The notes under the pieces were generated by a model. The model was not told the origin of the DNA. It saw only the letters and a program-made list of their open reading frames with translations, and made no database searches. The position numbers were made by a program, and so were the translations under genes. Below are positions 6,945 through 12,774 of a DNA stretch of 12,774 nucleotides, piece by piece; position 1 is the stretch's first letter; each line of letters opens with the position of its first letter. The stretch is from Flavobacterium sp. Its GTDB lineage: Bacteria; Bacteroidota; Bacteroidia; Flavobacteriales; Flavobacteriaceae. Location: positions 1 to 12,774 of the forward strand of contig DMHA01000258.1 in the NCBI GenBank assembly GCA_003449615.1, given 5' to 3'.

Positions 6945-7853
6945 TTATTTATCAGACAAAATCACTGGTGCACTTCCTTTTCCCATAAAAATAATTTTGG
7001 TATTGGGCGAAGTGGCAATTTCTTTTTGTGCTTTTATTTGTTCGTATTGCAATTGTTTATCTGTCAATCCCGTAGATATAATTCTTTGATAATCAGCAAT
7101 ACCTTGTGCTTCAACTCTTTTTCTTTCGGCTTCTTGTTTTTCTTTTTGAAGTACAAAAGTCATTTTCTGGGCATCTTGTTCGGCATTAATTTTACTTTCA
7201 ATGGTCATCTTAACCGAAGCAGGAAGGTTGATGTTTCTTATTAAAAGTTGCTCTAATATCAAACCCCTACTTTTAAAATCATCTTCAATACTCTTGAAAA
7301 TTTTCTGTTGAAATTCATTTCTTTTGGTCGAATACAAAGCCACAGCATCATAATAAACAGCATTGTCACGAATACGGGTTCTGGTAACGGGACGCACAAT
7401 TTTATCGGTATAATTTACCCCAATTTGCTTGAAAATTTTAGGTGCATCTGTGGGTGTAATTTTATACAAAACCGTCAAATCAATTACCACTTCGAGTCCA
7501 TCATTAGACAAAACTCGAATGGCATCATCGCCTTCTTGTGCTCCTTCGTTATGAACAGCCGACATAGTGTAATTTTGGGTTTGAATATCAAAATCGGTTA
7601 CGTCCAAAAGCGGGTTTATCAAATGCAAACCGCTTTCCAAAATATCAGGTTGAACGCTTCCGTAAAGCGATTTTACCCCCACTTTTCCTGCATCGATTTG
7701 TTTGAACATCGACGAGAAAATTCCCAAAACAATTACTAAAATCCCAATGCTTCTGAAGATTCCAGAGAACTTGAATAACGGATTACTTGCATTGTTTTTT
7801 AAAACAAAACTTAGAATCAGTAAGATAACCCCAACAATAATTAATAGTATCAT
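6945..7853 (-). CDS. Prohibitin-family (SPFH/band 7) membrane protein
   Basis: The 302-residue protein has two N-terminal hydrophobic segments (about 1-18 and 33-50). An SPFH/band 7 domain follows, beginning at KQIDAGKVGVKSLYG (51-65) and running through GLHLINPLLDV and the TRTRIRD region (about 157-163). A charged helical, probable coiled-coil segment spans about 222-275 and contains EKQEAERKRVEAQGIADYQ, as usual in prohibitin-like proteins. Such proteins form large ring-like scaffolds at the inner membrane and can modulate membrane proteases such as FtsH. No NfeD or protease gene is next to it here. It follows the MATE gene on the same strand after an 80-bp gap containing a palindrome. The start is ATG. 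Confidence 0.9.
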   Translation of the reverse strand: MILLIIVGVILLILSFVLKNNASNPLFKFSGIFRSIGILVIVLGIFSSMFKQIDAGKVGVKSLYGSVQPDILESGLHLINPLLDVTDFDIQTQNYTMSAVHNEGAQEGDDAIRVLSNDGLEVVIDLTVLYKITPTDAPKIFKQIGVNYTDKIVRPVTRTRIRDNAVYYDAVALYSTKRNEFQQKIFKSIEDDFKSRGLILEQLLIRNINLPASVKMTIESKINAEQDAQKMTFVLQKEKQEAERKRVEAQGIADYQRIISTGLTDKQLQYEQIKAQKEIATSPNTKIIFMGKGSAPVILSDK

Positions 7854-7903
7854 TTTTTTAAATTTAATTTGTTCGATTATTATACGACCAATCTCAAAAT
7901 ATG

Positions 7904-7929
7904 TTACAATTTTGTTTACAAAAATGTAA
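7904..7929. promoter_or_regulatory. 26-bp near-perfect palindrome between MATE and prohibitin genes
   Basis: TTACAATTTTGT (7904-7915) and ACAAAAATGTAA (7918-7929) are inverted copies with one mismatch and a 2-nt centre. The site lies 5 bp after the MATE stop and 51 bp before the prohibitin-family start. No T-run follows it on the minus strand, so a regulator-binding site is at least as likely as a terminator. No regulator gene is adjacent. Confidence 0.45.
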
Positions 7930-7933
7930 AAAA

Positions 7934-9310
7934 TTACTGATTTTGGTTTGCTAATCTTTTAGTCAATCTCGCAAAACGAATATACAAAAACAAAGCTGCC
8001 GAAGTCAATCCTGATAAAAGTCCAATCCAGATGCCTGTTGCACCCAAATTGGTGTGTTTTCCTAAATAGTACGAAATCGGAAATCCTACTATCCAATATG
8101 CCACAAAGGTAATGTACATTGGTATTTTCACGTCTTGCAAACCTCTTAAAGCCCCCAAAACCACGACTTGAATTCCATCGGAAATTTGGAAAACTGCTGC
8201 AACCAAAAGTAATTTGGACGCAATAAATATAATTTCAGTATTATCCAATTGTTGCGAAACATCGGACATATTCAAAAATAAATGGGGAAGAAATTGATGC
8301 GAAATCACGAAAACCAATCCGAAGAAAGTTTCGACCATTATAGTAAATAAAAAAATGGAACGAGCCACAGTGATTAATTGCTTGTAATCCTTCATTCCTT
8401 TGGCATTACTCACTCGAATCATCGCTGCCACACTAAAACCAATTGCCACCATAAAAGTGGAAGAAGCCAGAGTCAAAGCAATTTGGTTCGCTGCCTGACT
8501 ATTTTTTCCAAGTGAACCCGAAAGCCATATTGCAGCCGTAAACAAAGCTACTTCGAACAACATTTGCATCGCAGAAGGCAAACCCAAATTGATAATTTTT
8601 TTCAAGATGGATTTCTTGATTTCCTTGAAAGTAAAATTCTTGAAAAATCTTTTGAAAGCAATATTATGTTTTAGAATGTAGTGCATAAAAACCACCATCA
8701 TAATTCTAGAAATGACGGTTCCCAATGCCGCTCCAACAATCCCTAATTTTGGAAAACCCCAAACGCCATAAATCAATACATAATTAAAGAATATGTGAAC
8801 CACATTAGCCAAATAAATAGCGTACATCGAATATTTGGTTTGCGACAAACCATCGGCAAACTGCTTGTAACCTTGGAAAATAATAACCGGAATTAACGAA
8901 AAAGCCACCCAATCGATATAAGGTGCCGCCAAATCGACAACGGCTTTGGGTTGATTCATCAAGTTCATTATTGGCTTTGCCAAAACAATCAAAATAAAAA
9001 TGCCAATTCCCAAAATGGTACACAACAACAAACCGTGATGAAAAGTAGTTCTGACTTTTTTGTCGTCTTTTTCGGCATCGGCTTCTGCAATCAAAGGCGT
9101 AATAGCAGTCGAAAAACCAATGCCCAGCGACATTCCTATAAAGATAAAACTATTGCCCAGCGACACCGCCGCCAGTTCGGTAGAACCCAGATTTCCCACC
9201 ATAAAATTGTCCACAATTCCAATCAAGGTATGCCCTAACATTCCCAAAATAACAGGAAAAGCCAATCTTAAATTATAGGAAAACTCTTTTGTGTATTGTG
9301 ATAAATTCAA
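7934..9310 (-). CDS. MATE family efflux transporter (NorM type)
   Basis: This 458-residue polytopic inner-membrane protein has about twelve hydrophobic segments arranged as two repeated MATE halves. The first contains FPVILGMLGHTLIGIVDNFMVGNLGSTELAAVS-type sequence (about 19-51) and the second begins near LGLPSAMQMLFEVALF (about 242-257). MATE proteins export cationic drugs or metabolites using Na+ or H+ gradients; the substrate cannot be told. The start is TTG at 9308-9310. The N-terminus LSQYTKEFSYNLRLA looks complete for flavobacterial MATE proteins, and the next methionine would remove 23 residues and part of helix 1. An exact -7 box lies 24 bp upstream. Confidence 0.94.
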   Translation of the reverse strand: MNLSQYTKEFSYNLRLAFPVILGMLGHTLIGIVDNFMVGNLGSTELAAVSLGNSFIFIGMSLGIGFSTAITPLIAEADAEKDDKKVRTTFHHGLLLCTILGIGIFILIVLAKPIMNLMNQPKAVVDLAAPYIDWVAFSLIPVIIFQGYKQFADGLSQTKYSMYAIYLANVVHIFFNYVLIYGVWGFPKLGIVGAALGTVISRIMMVVFMHYILKHNIAFKRFFKNFTFKEIKKSILKKIINLGLPSAMQMLFEVALFTAAIWLSGSLGKNSQAANQIALTLASSTFMVAIGFSVAAMIRVSNAKGMKDYKQLITVARSIFLFTIMVETFFGLVFVISHQFLPHLFLNMSDVSQQLDNTEIIFIASKLLLVAAVFQISDGIQVVVLGALRGLQDVKIPMYITFVAYWIVGFPISYYLGKHTNLGATGIWIGLLSGLTSAALFLYIRFARLTKRLANQNQ

Positions 9311-9333
9311 TTTGCTTTTTTTATTTTAGTAGG

Positions 9334-9341
9334 CAAAGATA
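9334..9341 (-). promoter_or_regulatory. -7 box TATCTTTG upstream of the MATE gene
   Basis: This is an exact TAnnTTTG match on the minus strand, 24 bp from the TTG start codon. The -33 region falls inside the TCCCGAA palindrome at 9359-9376 and has no clean TTG, so the inserted repeat may have changed this promoter. It is a motif match only. Confidence 0.45.
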
Positions 9342-9350
9342 CTCAAAAAT

Positions 9351-9400
9351 TTAGCCTCTCCCGAAAGCATTCGGGATCACGAATTTTCACTAATTAATTT
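9351..9400. repeat. AGCCACGAATT-type repeat interrupted by a TCCCGAA/TTCGGGA palindrome
   Basis: TTAGCC (9351-9356) and CACGAATTTTCACTAATT (9378-9395) would join into the AGCCACGAATT repeat I recall as frequent in Flavobacterium. Between them sits TCCCGAA (9359-9365), a 4-nt loop and TTCGGGA (9370-9376). The same inner palindrome is at 124-141. The stop codon of the 104-aa gene (9390-9392) lies inside the outer repeat. The sequence is seen directly; identity of the outer repeat is from memory. Confidence 0.6.
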
Positions 9401-9704
9401 CACTGCTTTTATTAATTTTAATTTTATTTGGCACACGATTTCTTCTAATAAAACCACAAATTTTATTATCGGGGGTTAATTGTTTGTATCTGTATTTAAT
9501 ATAAGGTCTTGCTCCATCATTTGGATGAAATTTAGTTTCTAAATATTTCATTTCATCATTAGATAATTCTCTAACACTTCCATCTTCCTCTACATAAACA
9601 AATTCAAAACCTACTTCATTTTTTCTAATTGGAACGTTTATTATCAAAACAAACAATACATAAAAAATCAAAACAACCCCTATTATATAAACTATTATCA
9701 TCAT
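9390..9704 (-). CDS. Small one-helix membrane protein, 104 aa, unknown function
   Basis: No family is recognised. One strongly hydrophobic helix (about 2-24) is followed by a basic PIRKN stretch, so the soluble part is probably cytoplasmic. That part has EFVYVEEDGSVRELSNDEMKYLE (about 34-56), with alternating strands and a helix, and then a basic C-terminus. The last residues (SSEIN) and the TAG stop come from sequence resembling the repeat at 9378-9400, so a copy may have landed on the original 3' end and supplied a new stop. Repeats flank the gene on both sides. The A+T content is high. An alternative start one codon later is possible. It looks coding, but function is unknown. Confidence 0.65.
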   Translation of the reverse strand: MMIIVYIIGVVLIFYVLFVLIINVPIRKNEVGFEFVYVEEDGSVRELSNDEMKYLETKFHPNDGARPYIKYRYKQLTPDNKICGFIRRNRVPNKIKINKSSEIN

Positions 9705-9727
9705 AAAAATTTATTAAGATTAAAAAT

Positions 9728-9785
9728 TAGTGTTCATGCGTGTAATTGCTTCGCCAGTTCACTTCGTTCGTGTCGTGGCTAAAAA
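9728..9785. repeat. Mosaic repeat between the 104-aa gene and the PPK2 gene
   Basis: Read on the minus strand, AGCCACGA (9773-9780) and AATTACAC (9740-9747) look like two parts of one AGCCACGAATTACAC repeat. The 25-bp segment between them, 9748-9772, contains GAACGAAGTGAACTGG and resembles a different GAACGAAG-type repeat. The segment starts 1 bp after the PPK2 stop codon. Together with 9351-9400 it brackets the 104-aa gene with related repeat pieces. Confidence 0.55.
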
Positions 9786-10661
9786 TTATTTTTCCAATTG
9801 TTTTTTATACTCTGCAAAATTAGCTTTTACTTTTTCGTCTAATTCTGGCTCTTTGATGTCAGTATGTTTTTGCATCTCTTCCCAAATAATTTTTGCCACA
9901 ATATAGCGTGCCATTTCCTTGTCGTCTGCAGGAATGATATACCAAGGCGCCATTTCTGTCGAAGTTTTACTAATCGCTTCCTCATAAAATTTCATATAAT
10001 CTTCCCAATGATCTCGCTCTTTCAAATCTCCAGCCGAAAATTTCCAATGATGTTCCACTTCCTCTAATCTTCTCAACAAACGTTTTCTCTGCTCTTCCTT
10101 ACTCAAATGGAAGTAGAATTTCATTACAATAGTTCCATTTTGAGCAATATGTTTCTCGAAATTTTTGATTTGTTCCAAACGATTTTCCCAAAACTGTGGC
10201 GTAATATCTTCTACTTTTTCAATTCCAGGAAGGTTTTCATTCAAAATATATTCAGGATGCACTCTGGTTACCAAAACATTTTCATAATGTGTCCTATTAA
10301 AAACGGCAAACTTCCCTTTTTCAGGCAAAGCAAGATAATGTCGCCACAAATAATCGTGTTCCAGTTCGGCTGAATTTGGCGTTTTAAAACTATGCACCAC
10401 AACCCCTCGCGGGTTGAATTCCTTGAAAACTTCACGAATCAAACTGTCCTTTCCCGAAGTATCCATTCCTTGCAAACAAATCAAAACACCATAACGATTG
10501 TGGGCATACATCACGTCTTGCAATTCACTCAACTTGGCTTGCACCTTATCCAATTTCTCTTCCTTATCATCCTCAGAGGCATTATTAAACAAATTTGTTG
10601 GAATTTTTGACAATTCAATCTTGCCAACTACTTTAAAATCATCTGGATTTATAGACTTCAT
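9786..10661 (-). CDS. ppk2: Polyphosphate kinase 2 family protein (PPK2, probably class III)
   Basis: PPK2 enzymes use polyphosphate to phosphorylate nucleotides; class III members can take AMP to ADP and ATP. The 291-residue single-domain protein has the Walker A motif GMDTSGKD (65-72) and the Walker B region AVFNRTHYENVLVTRV (119-134), where FNR-HYE fits class III rather than the FDR form of class I. The lid module is at about 187-222 (SKEEQRKRLLRRLE to KERDHWEDY), and WYIIPADDK (240-248) follows. It is cytoplasmic. The gene stands alone, with repeat elements on both sides, and no ppk1 or exopolyphosphatase gene is in view. The class is inferred from motifs. Confidence 0.92.
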   Translation of the reverse strand: MKSINPDDFKVVGKIELSKIPTNLFNNASEDDKEEKLDKVQAKLSELQDVMYAHNRYGVLICLQGMDTSGKDSLIREVFKEFNPRGVVVHSFKTPNSAELEHDYLWRHYLALPEKGKFAVFNRTHYENVLVTRVHPEYILNENLPGIEKVEDITPQFWENRLEQIKNFEKHIAQNGTIVMKFYFHLSKEEQRKRLLRRLEEVEHHWKFSAGDLKERDHWEDYMKFYEEAISKTSTEMAPWYIIPADDKEMARYIVAKIIWEEMQKHTDIKEPELDEKVKANFAEYKKQLEK

Positions 10662-10672
10662 AATGAAATATT

Positions 10673-10680
10673 TATATTTG
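10673..10680 (+). promoter_or_regulatory. Possible -7 box TATATTTG facing the 10806 gene
   Basis: This is an exact TAnnTTTG match, but 125 bp from the start codon and with no TTG at -33. If used, the long-palindrome element at 10697-10790 would lie in the 5' leader of the transcript. It is a weak call. Confidence 0.25.
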
Positions 10681-10696
10681 TAAAAATAATAATTTG

Positions 10697-10790
10697 AAGC
10701 TATTTCCAGCTATTCGTTGCAATCTTTTCTTTTTTTTTTGGAAAAAAAAAGAAAAGGATTTCCACTTCTATCTGGGCTAGGGCATTCGTT
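10697..10790. repeat. Long T/A-rich hairpin with conserved-looking flanks, probable flavobacterial intergenic repeat
   Basis: CTTTTC (10724-10729) plus ten T, then GG, then nine A plus GAAAAG (10751-10756) make a stem of about 15 bp with almost no loop. The flanks are CTATTTCCAGCTATTCG (10700-10716) on the left and GGATTTCCACTTCTATCTGG (10756-10775) followed by GCTAGGGC on the right. I recall similar flanks around variable T/A stems as a recurrent element in Flavobacterium genomes; this was not checked. It lies between the divergent PPK2 and 10806 genes, upstream of both, so it is not their terminator. Confidence 0.5.
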
Positions 10791-10805
10791 TTCAAAATCA
10801 CTTTT

Positions 10806-11636
10806 ATGGAAAAATTCACACTCGAACTTTTATTTAAAATCATCGGTATTGGCTCTGCTTCAGGCTTGGTTTACAAAGACAATTCCTTATTTGTCATTTC
10901 AGATAATAGCTCATTCCTTTACGAATACTACATTCCTGAAAATGAACTATCTAAAATTAAGCTATTCGAAAACGCACAAGAGAACATTCCCAAAAAAGAC
11001 AAATTCGATTTTGAATCCATTGCCCTTAAAGGAAATAAATTGCATCTTTTGGGTTCGGGTTCTACTGCCAACAGAGAAAAAAGGCTCATTTACAATCTAG
11101 ATTCTAAAAAAATAAAAGAAAAAGATTTATCAAAATTGTACCAAAACCTGAAAAAATACGCTTCTATCTCTGATGAAGAACTCAATATTGAAGGTGCCAT
11201 TTTTAGCAATAAAAATTGGTTCTTATTCCAAAGAGGAAACGGAGCCAATTCTAGAAATGGAATCATTAAAACCAAATCACTCAAAAAAGAATGTCAAACT
11301 GAGCTTGTCGAAGTGCGATTGCCAAAAATCAAACACGTAGAAACTTCTTTTACCGATGCCGTTTTGGTCGAGGATAAAATTTACTTTTTAGCCACAGCTG
11401 AAGACACCACTTCTACTTATGATGATGGCGAAATTCTAGGAAGTATTATTGGTCGCCTCAACAGCCAAACTTTCGAAATCGAGTTCACTCAAAAAATATC
11501 CGATACCCATAAATTTGAAGGCTTGACACTTTACAAAAAGACCGAAAATGAAATCCAATTTCTGATTTGCGAAGACAATGATACCGATATTTTAGAAACG
11601 AATATTTATAAATTAACAGTAAAAATGAAAGTGTAA
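10806..11636 (+). CDS. Predicted beta-propeller-like protein, unknown function (DUF6929-like)
   Basis: The 276-residue protein shows several repeated strand-turn-strand units of a beta-propeller kind: SGLVYKDNSLFVISDNS (about 19-35), FESIALKGNKLHLLGSGS (about 60-77), IEGAIFSNKNWFLFQRGN (about 128-145), DAVLVEDKIYFLATAEDT (about 183-200) and FEGLTLYKK to FLICEDND (about 238-258). The pattern resembles a Bacteroidota family I recall as DUF6929, at low certainty. There is no signal peptide, so it is probably cytoplasmic. Residues 163-170 (CQTELVEV) come from a common short repeat embedded in frame at 11292-11315, between propeller units where a surface loop is expected. The start is ATG at 10806. 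The stop is 13 bp from the end of the convergent radical SAM gene, with no terminator between them. Confidence 0.75.
   Translation: MEKFTLELLFKIIGIGSASGLVYKDNSLFVISDNSSFLYEYYIPENELSKIKLFENAQENIPKKDKFDFESIALKGNKLHLLGSGSTANREKRLIYNLDSKKIKEKDLSKLYQNLKKYASISDEELNIEGAIFSNKNWFLFQRGNGANSRNGIIKTKSLKKECQTELVEVRLPKIKHVETSFTDAVLVEDKIYFLATAEDTTSTYDDGEILGSIIGRLNSQTFEIEFTQKISDTHKFEGLTLYKKTENEIQFLICEDNDTDILETNIYKLTVKMKV
11292..11317 (+). repeat. Short repeat embedded in frame in the 10806 gene
   Basis: TGTCAAACTGAGCTTGTCGA (11292-11311) continuing AGTGCG matches a short repeat I recall as widespread in Bacteroidota (inverse form: TTCGACAAGCTCAGTTTGAC). It is read in frame as CQTELVEV, adding eight residues without a stop. 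The match is from memory. Confidence 0.6.
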
Positions 11637-11649
11637 AAAATATTATCAT

Positions 11650-12774
11650 TTATAAAACCAACAATCCAGATTCCCTCAATATATTGACAGGTTTTGAATA
11701 CCAAAACAATTCAAAATTCTCAAAATGGGTTTCAAAATCGGCTTTAATTTCTTGAAATGTAATCCCCCTAACTCCCGAAAAGTCGGGACATGCCCCCGAA
11801 GTGGGAATAGAATGGACAGCTATTTTTTCAAGAATTTGTACCAGCCATTCTCCCTCATTTTTGCCAGTTTGAATTGAAAAACTTTCCTTTTTGTTGTGAA
11901 AAGTCAAAGTCATCATTTCCCAACTATTTCCTTTTTTGGATTTCGTAAAATGTTCCACAACGGGCTTCCCTCCTATCCAAACAATTTTGGCAGTTGGTTT
12001 GTCATTGCGAGGAACGAAGGAATCAAAACTTTCCTCCAAAGCATTAGCAATAAAATCAGGATGGATTTTGGTTTTCGGGATTTTGAAGTCGAACCACTCC
12101 TGCAATTCATAGTCAAAACATATTCCGTGCATAAAATTGTAGAGTGATTTTTTTAATCCAAAACTAAATTTATCGTGGTCGATTCCTGTTTTATCAACGA
12201 AATTAATATCGTTATTGGCAAAAACCTCCCCCGACCCCTCAAAAGGAGGGGAAATTGGACTGACACCAAATTTTTCTGGAAACATCCCAACTGGGCTATG
12301 TGCCGTCATCGCAAATTGATGCCAAAAACCCGATTGCAAAATGCCTTCTTCAAACATTTGTCGAACCATTTCGAGGCTGTCCACCGTTTCCTGAACCGTT
12401 TGCGTTGGATAACCATACATCAAATAGGCGTGAACCATAATCCCAGCTTCAGTGAAATTTTGGGTAACTTTTGCCACTTGTTCTACGGTAACGCCTTTGT
12501 CAATCAATCTCAATAATCTGTCCGAAGCCACTTCGAGTCCGCCTGAAACGGCGATACAACCAGAAGCTTTGAGCAACAAACACAAATCTCTCGTAAAGCT
12601 TTTTTCGAATCGAATATTTGTCCACCAACTAACCGAGAATTTCCTGCGGAGAATTTCGAGTGCCAAAGCACGCATCAAAGCAGGTGGTGCAGCTTCATCC
12701 ACAAAATGAAAACCATTTTGCCCTGTTTGTGCTATCATTTCCTCCATTCGATCGCACAATAAATTGGCAGCAAT
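11650..12774 (-). CDS. Radical SAM superfamily protein (B12-binding-type), 3' part only
   Basis: The open frame continues through the right edge (codons before 12759 read I-A-A-N-L-L), so the 5' end is missing, including the CxxxCxxC cluster motif. The visible part has the radical SAM barrel patterns GFHFVDEAAPP, SWWTNIRFEK, SGGLEVASDRLLRLIDKG (the GxExxS-D-L--KG type) and AYLMYGYPTQTVQETVDSLE (the GxPxET type). This arrangement suits radical SAM enzymes of the B12-binding group, often involved in methylation or unknown chemistry; the reaction cannot be told here. Three short repeats lie in frame: 12223-12255 (ISPPFEGSGEV), 12001-12024 (DSFVPRND) and 11764-11805 (PTSGACPDFSGVRG). All three follow the catalytic barrel, in the C-terminal region. 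Confidence 0.85.
   Translation of the reverse strand: MAANLLCDRMEEMIAQTGQNGFHFVDEAAPPALMRALALEILRRKFSVSWWTNIRFEKSFTRDLCLLLKASGCIAVSGGLEVASDRLLRLIDKGVTVEQVAKVTQNFTEAGIMVHAYLMYGYPTQTVQETVDSLEMVRQMFEEGILQSGFWHQFAMTAHSPVGMFPEKFGVSPISPPFEGSGEVFANNDINFVDKTGIDHDKFSFGLKKSLYNFMHGICFDYELQEWFDFKIPKTKIHPDFIANALEESFDSFVPRNDKPTAKIVWIGGKPVVEHFTKSKKGNSWEMMTLTFHNKKESFSIQTGKNEGEWLVQILEKIAVHSIPTSGACPDFSGVRGITFQEIKADFETHFENFELFWYSKPVNILRESGLLVL
11764..11805. repeat. Nested palindromic repeat inside the radical SAM gene
   Basis: CCCCCTAAC (11764-11772, counting the run from 11764) and CCCCCGAAGTGGG (11793-11805) look like the two ends of a CCCCCTAACCCCCGAAGGGGG repeat common in Bacteroidota. Between them lies TCCCGA-AAAG-TCGGGA (11773-11788). 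Translated on the minus strand, it reads PTSGACPDFSGVRG with no stop or frameshift. Confidence 0.6.
12001..12024. repeat. GTCATTGCGAGGAACGAAG-type repeat inside the radical SAM gene
   Basis: The 24 bases begin GTCATTGCGAGGAACGAAG and end GAATC, one base different from a repeat I recall as present in many bacterial genomes. On the minus strand the unit is exactly eight codons, DSFVPRND, and keeps the frame. Confidence 0.65.
12223..12255. repeat. CCTCCCC/GGAGGGG palindromic repeat inside the radical SAM gene
   Basis: CCCCTC (12235-12240), a 5-nt loop and GAGGGG (12246-12251) form the core, with CCTCCCCCGA before it and AAATT after. This is the CCTCCCC-(T/G)A-CCCCTC-n-GAGGGG form common in Flavobacterium. 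It encodes ISPPFEGSGEV on the minus strand, in frame. Confidence 0.65.

Noticed and set aside
7026..7929. Plus-strand frames of 72-143 codons across the prohibitin-family gene
   Set aside because: They are opposite a well-supported SPFH protein, and their cysteine-, phenylalanine- and serine-rich translation is typical of antisense reading.
10717..11100. 127-codon plus-strand frame starting in the T/A hairpin
   Set aside because: It begins in a repeat and overlaps, out of frame, the better supported 10806 gene with its propeller-like pattern.
11637..11649. Terminator between the convergent 10806 and radical SAM genes
   Set aside because: The 13-bp gap has no inverted repeat with a T-run.
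11292..12255. CRISPR array or tandem repeat cluster
   Set aside because: The four units belong to different families, are irregularly spaced and lie inside coding frames; there are no regular spacers.
11650..12759. Radical SAM gene as a complete gene starting at 12759
   Set aside because: The codon there is TTG read as leucine and the frame stays open to the window edge, so the gene is partial.

Overview
This window looks like a chromosomal segment from a member of the Bacteroidota, most likely Flavobacteriaceae and close to Flavobacterium. The reasons are low GC, few Shine-Dalgarno-like sites, several exact TAnnTTTG (-7) promoter boxes, protein families that look flavobacterial (MeaB, a class III-like PPK2, an SPFH/prohibitin protein, MATE), and several families of short palindromic repeats that I recall as common in this phylum. 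This assignment comes from reading the sequence, not from a database search.

Layout. Positions 1-217 hold no supportable gene but carry two strong palindromes. The gene for the MeaB GTPase (218-1318, +) overlaps by 19 bp the end of a convergent sugar-nucleotide epimerase gene. The epimerase lies 5 bp downstream of an ArnT/PMT-type GT-C glycosyltransferase gene, so these two form a minus-strand operon (3944 down to 1300). A divergent promoter region (about 3945-4110) separates this pair from a plus-strand operon. That operon encodes a DPM1/ArnC-type GT2, a UPF0104/YbhN-type membrane protein and a membrane-anchored tyrosine/dual-specificity-type phosphatase (4111-6570), and it ends at a strong bidirectional terminator. 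Together the five genes read as one envelope-glycan cassette: make a UDP-sugar, load it on a polyprenyl phosphate, flip it, transfer it on the outer face. The phosphatase role is open.

From 6644 to 10661 everything is on the minus strand: a 76-aa acidic protein, a prohibitin-family protein, a MATE exporter, a 104-aa one-helix membrane protein and a PPK2 polyphosphate kinase. Then come a plus-strand predicted beta-propeller-like protein (10806-11636) and the 3' part of a radical SAM gene (minus strand) that runs off the right edge.

The most unusual content is the repeats. The palindrome TCCCGAA-n-TTCGGGA, or a close variant, occurs three times, each time apparently interrupting a different repeat. 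Four repeat units, all in frame, lie inside two adjacent genes (11292-12255), where they add short peptides to otherwise normal-looking proteins. No CRISPR array, tRNA, rRNA, transposase or phage gene was seen.
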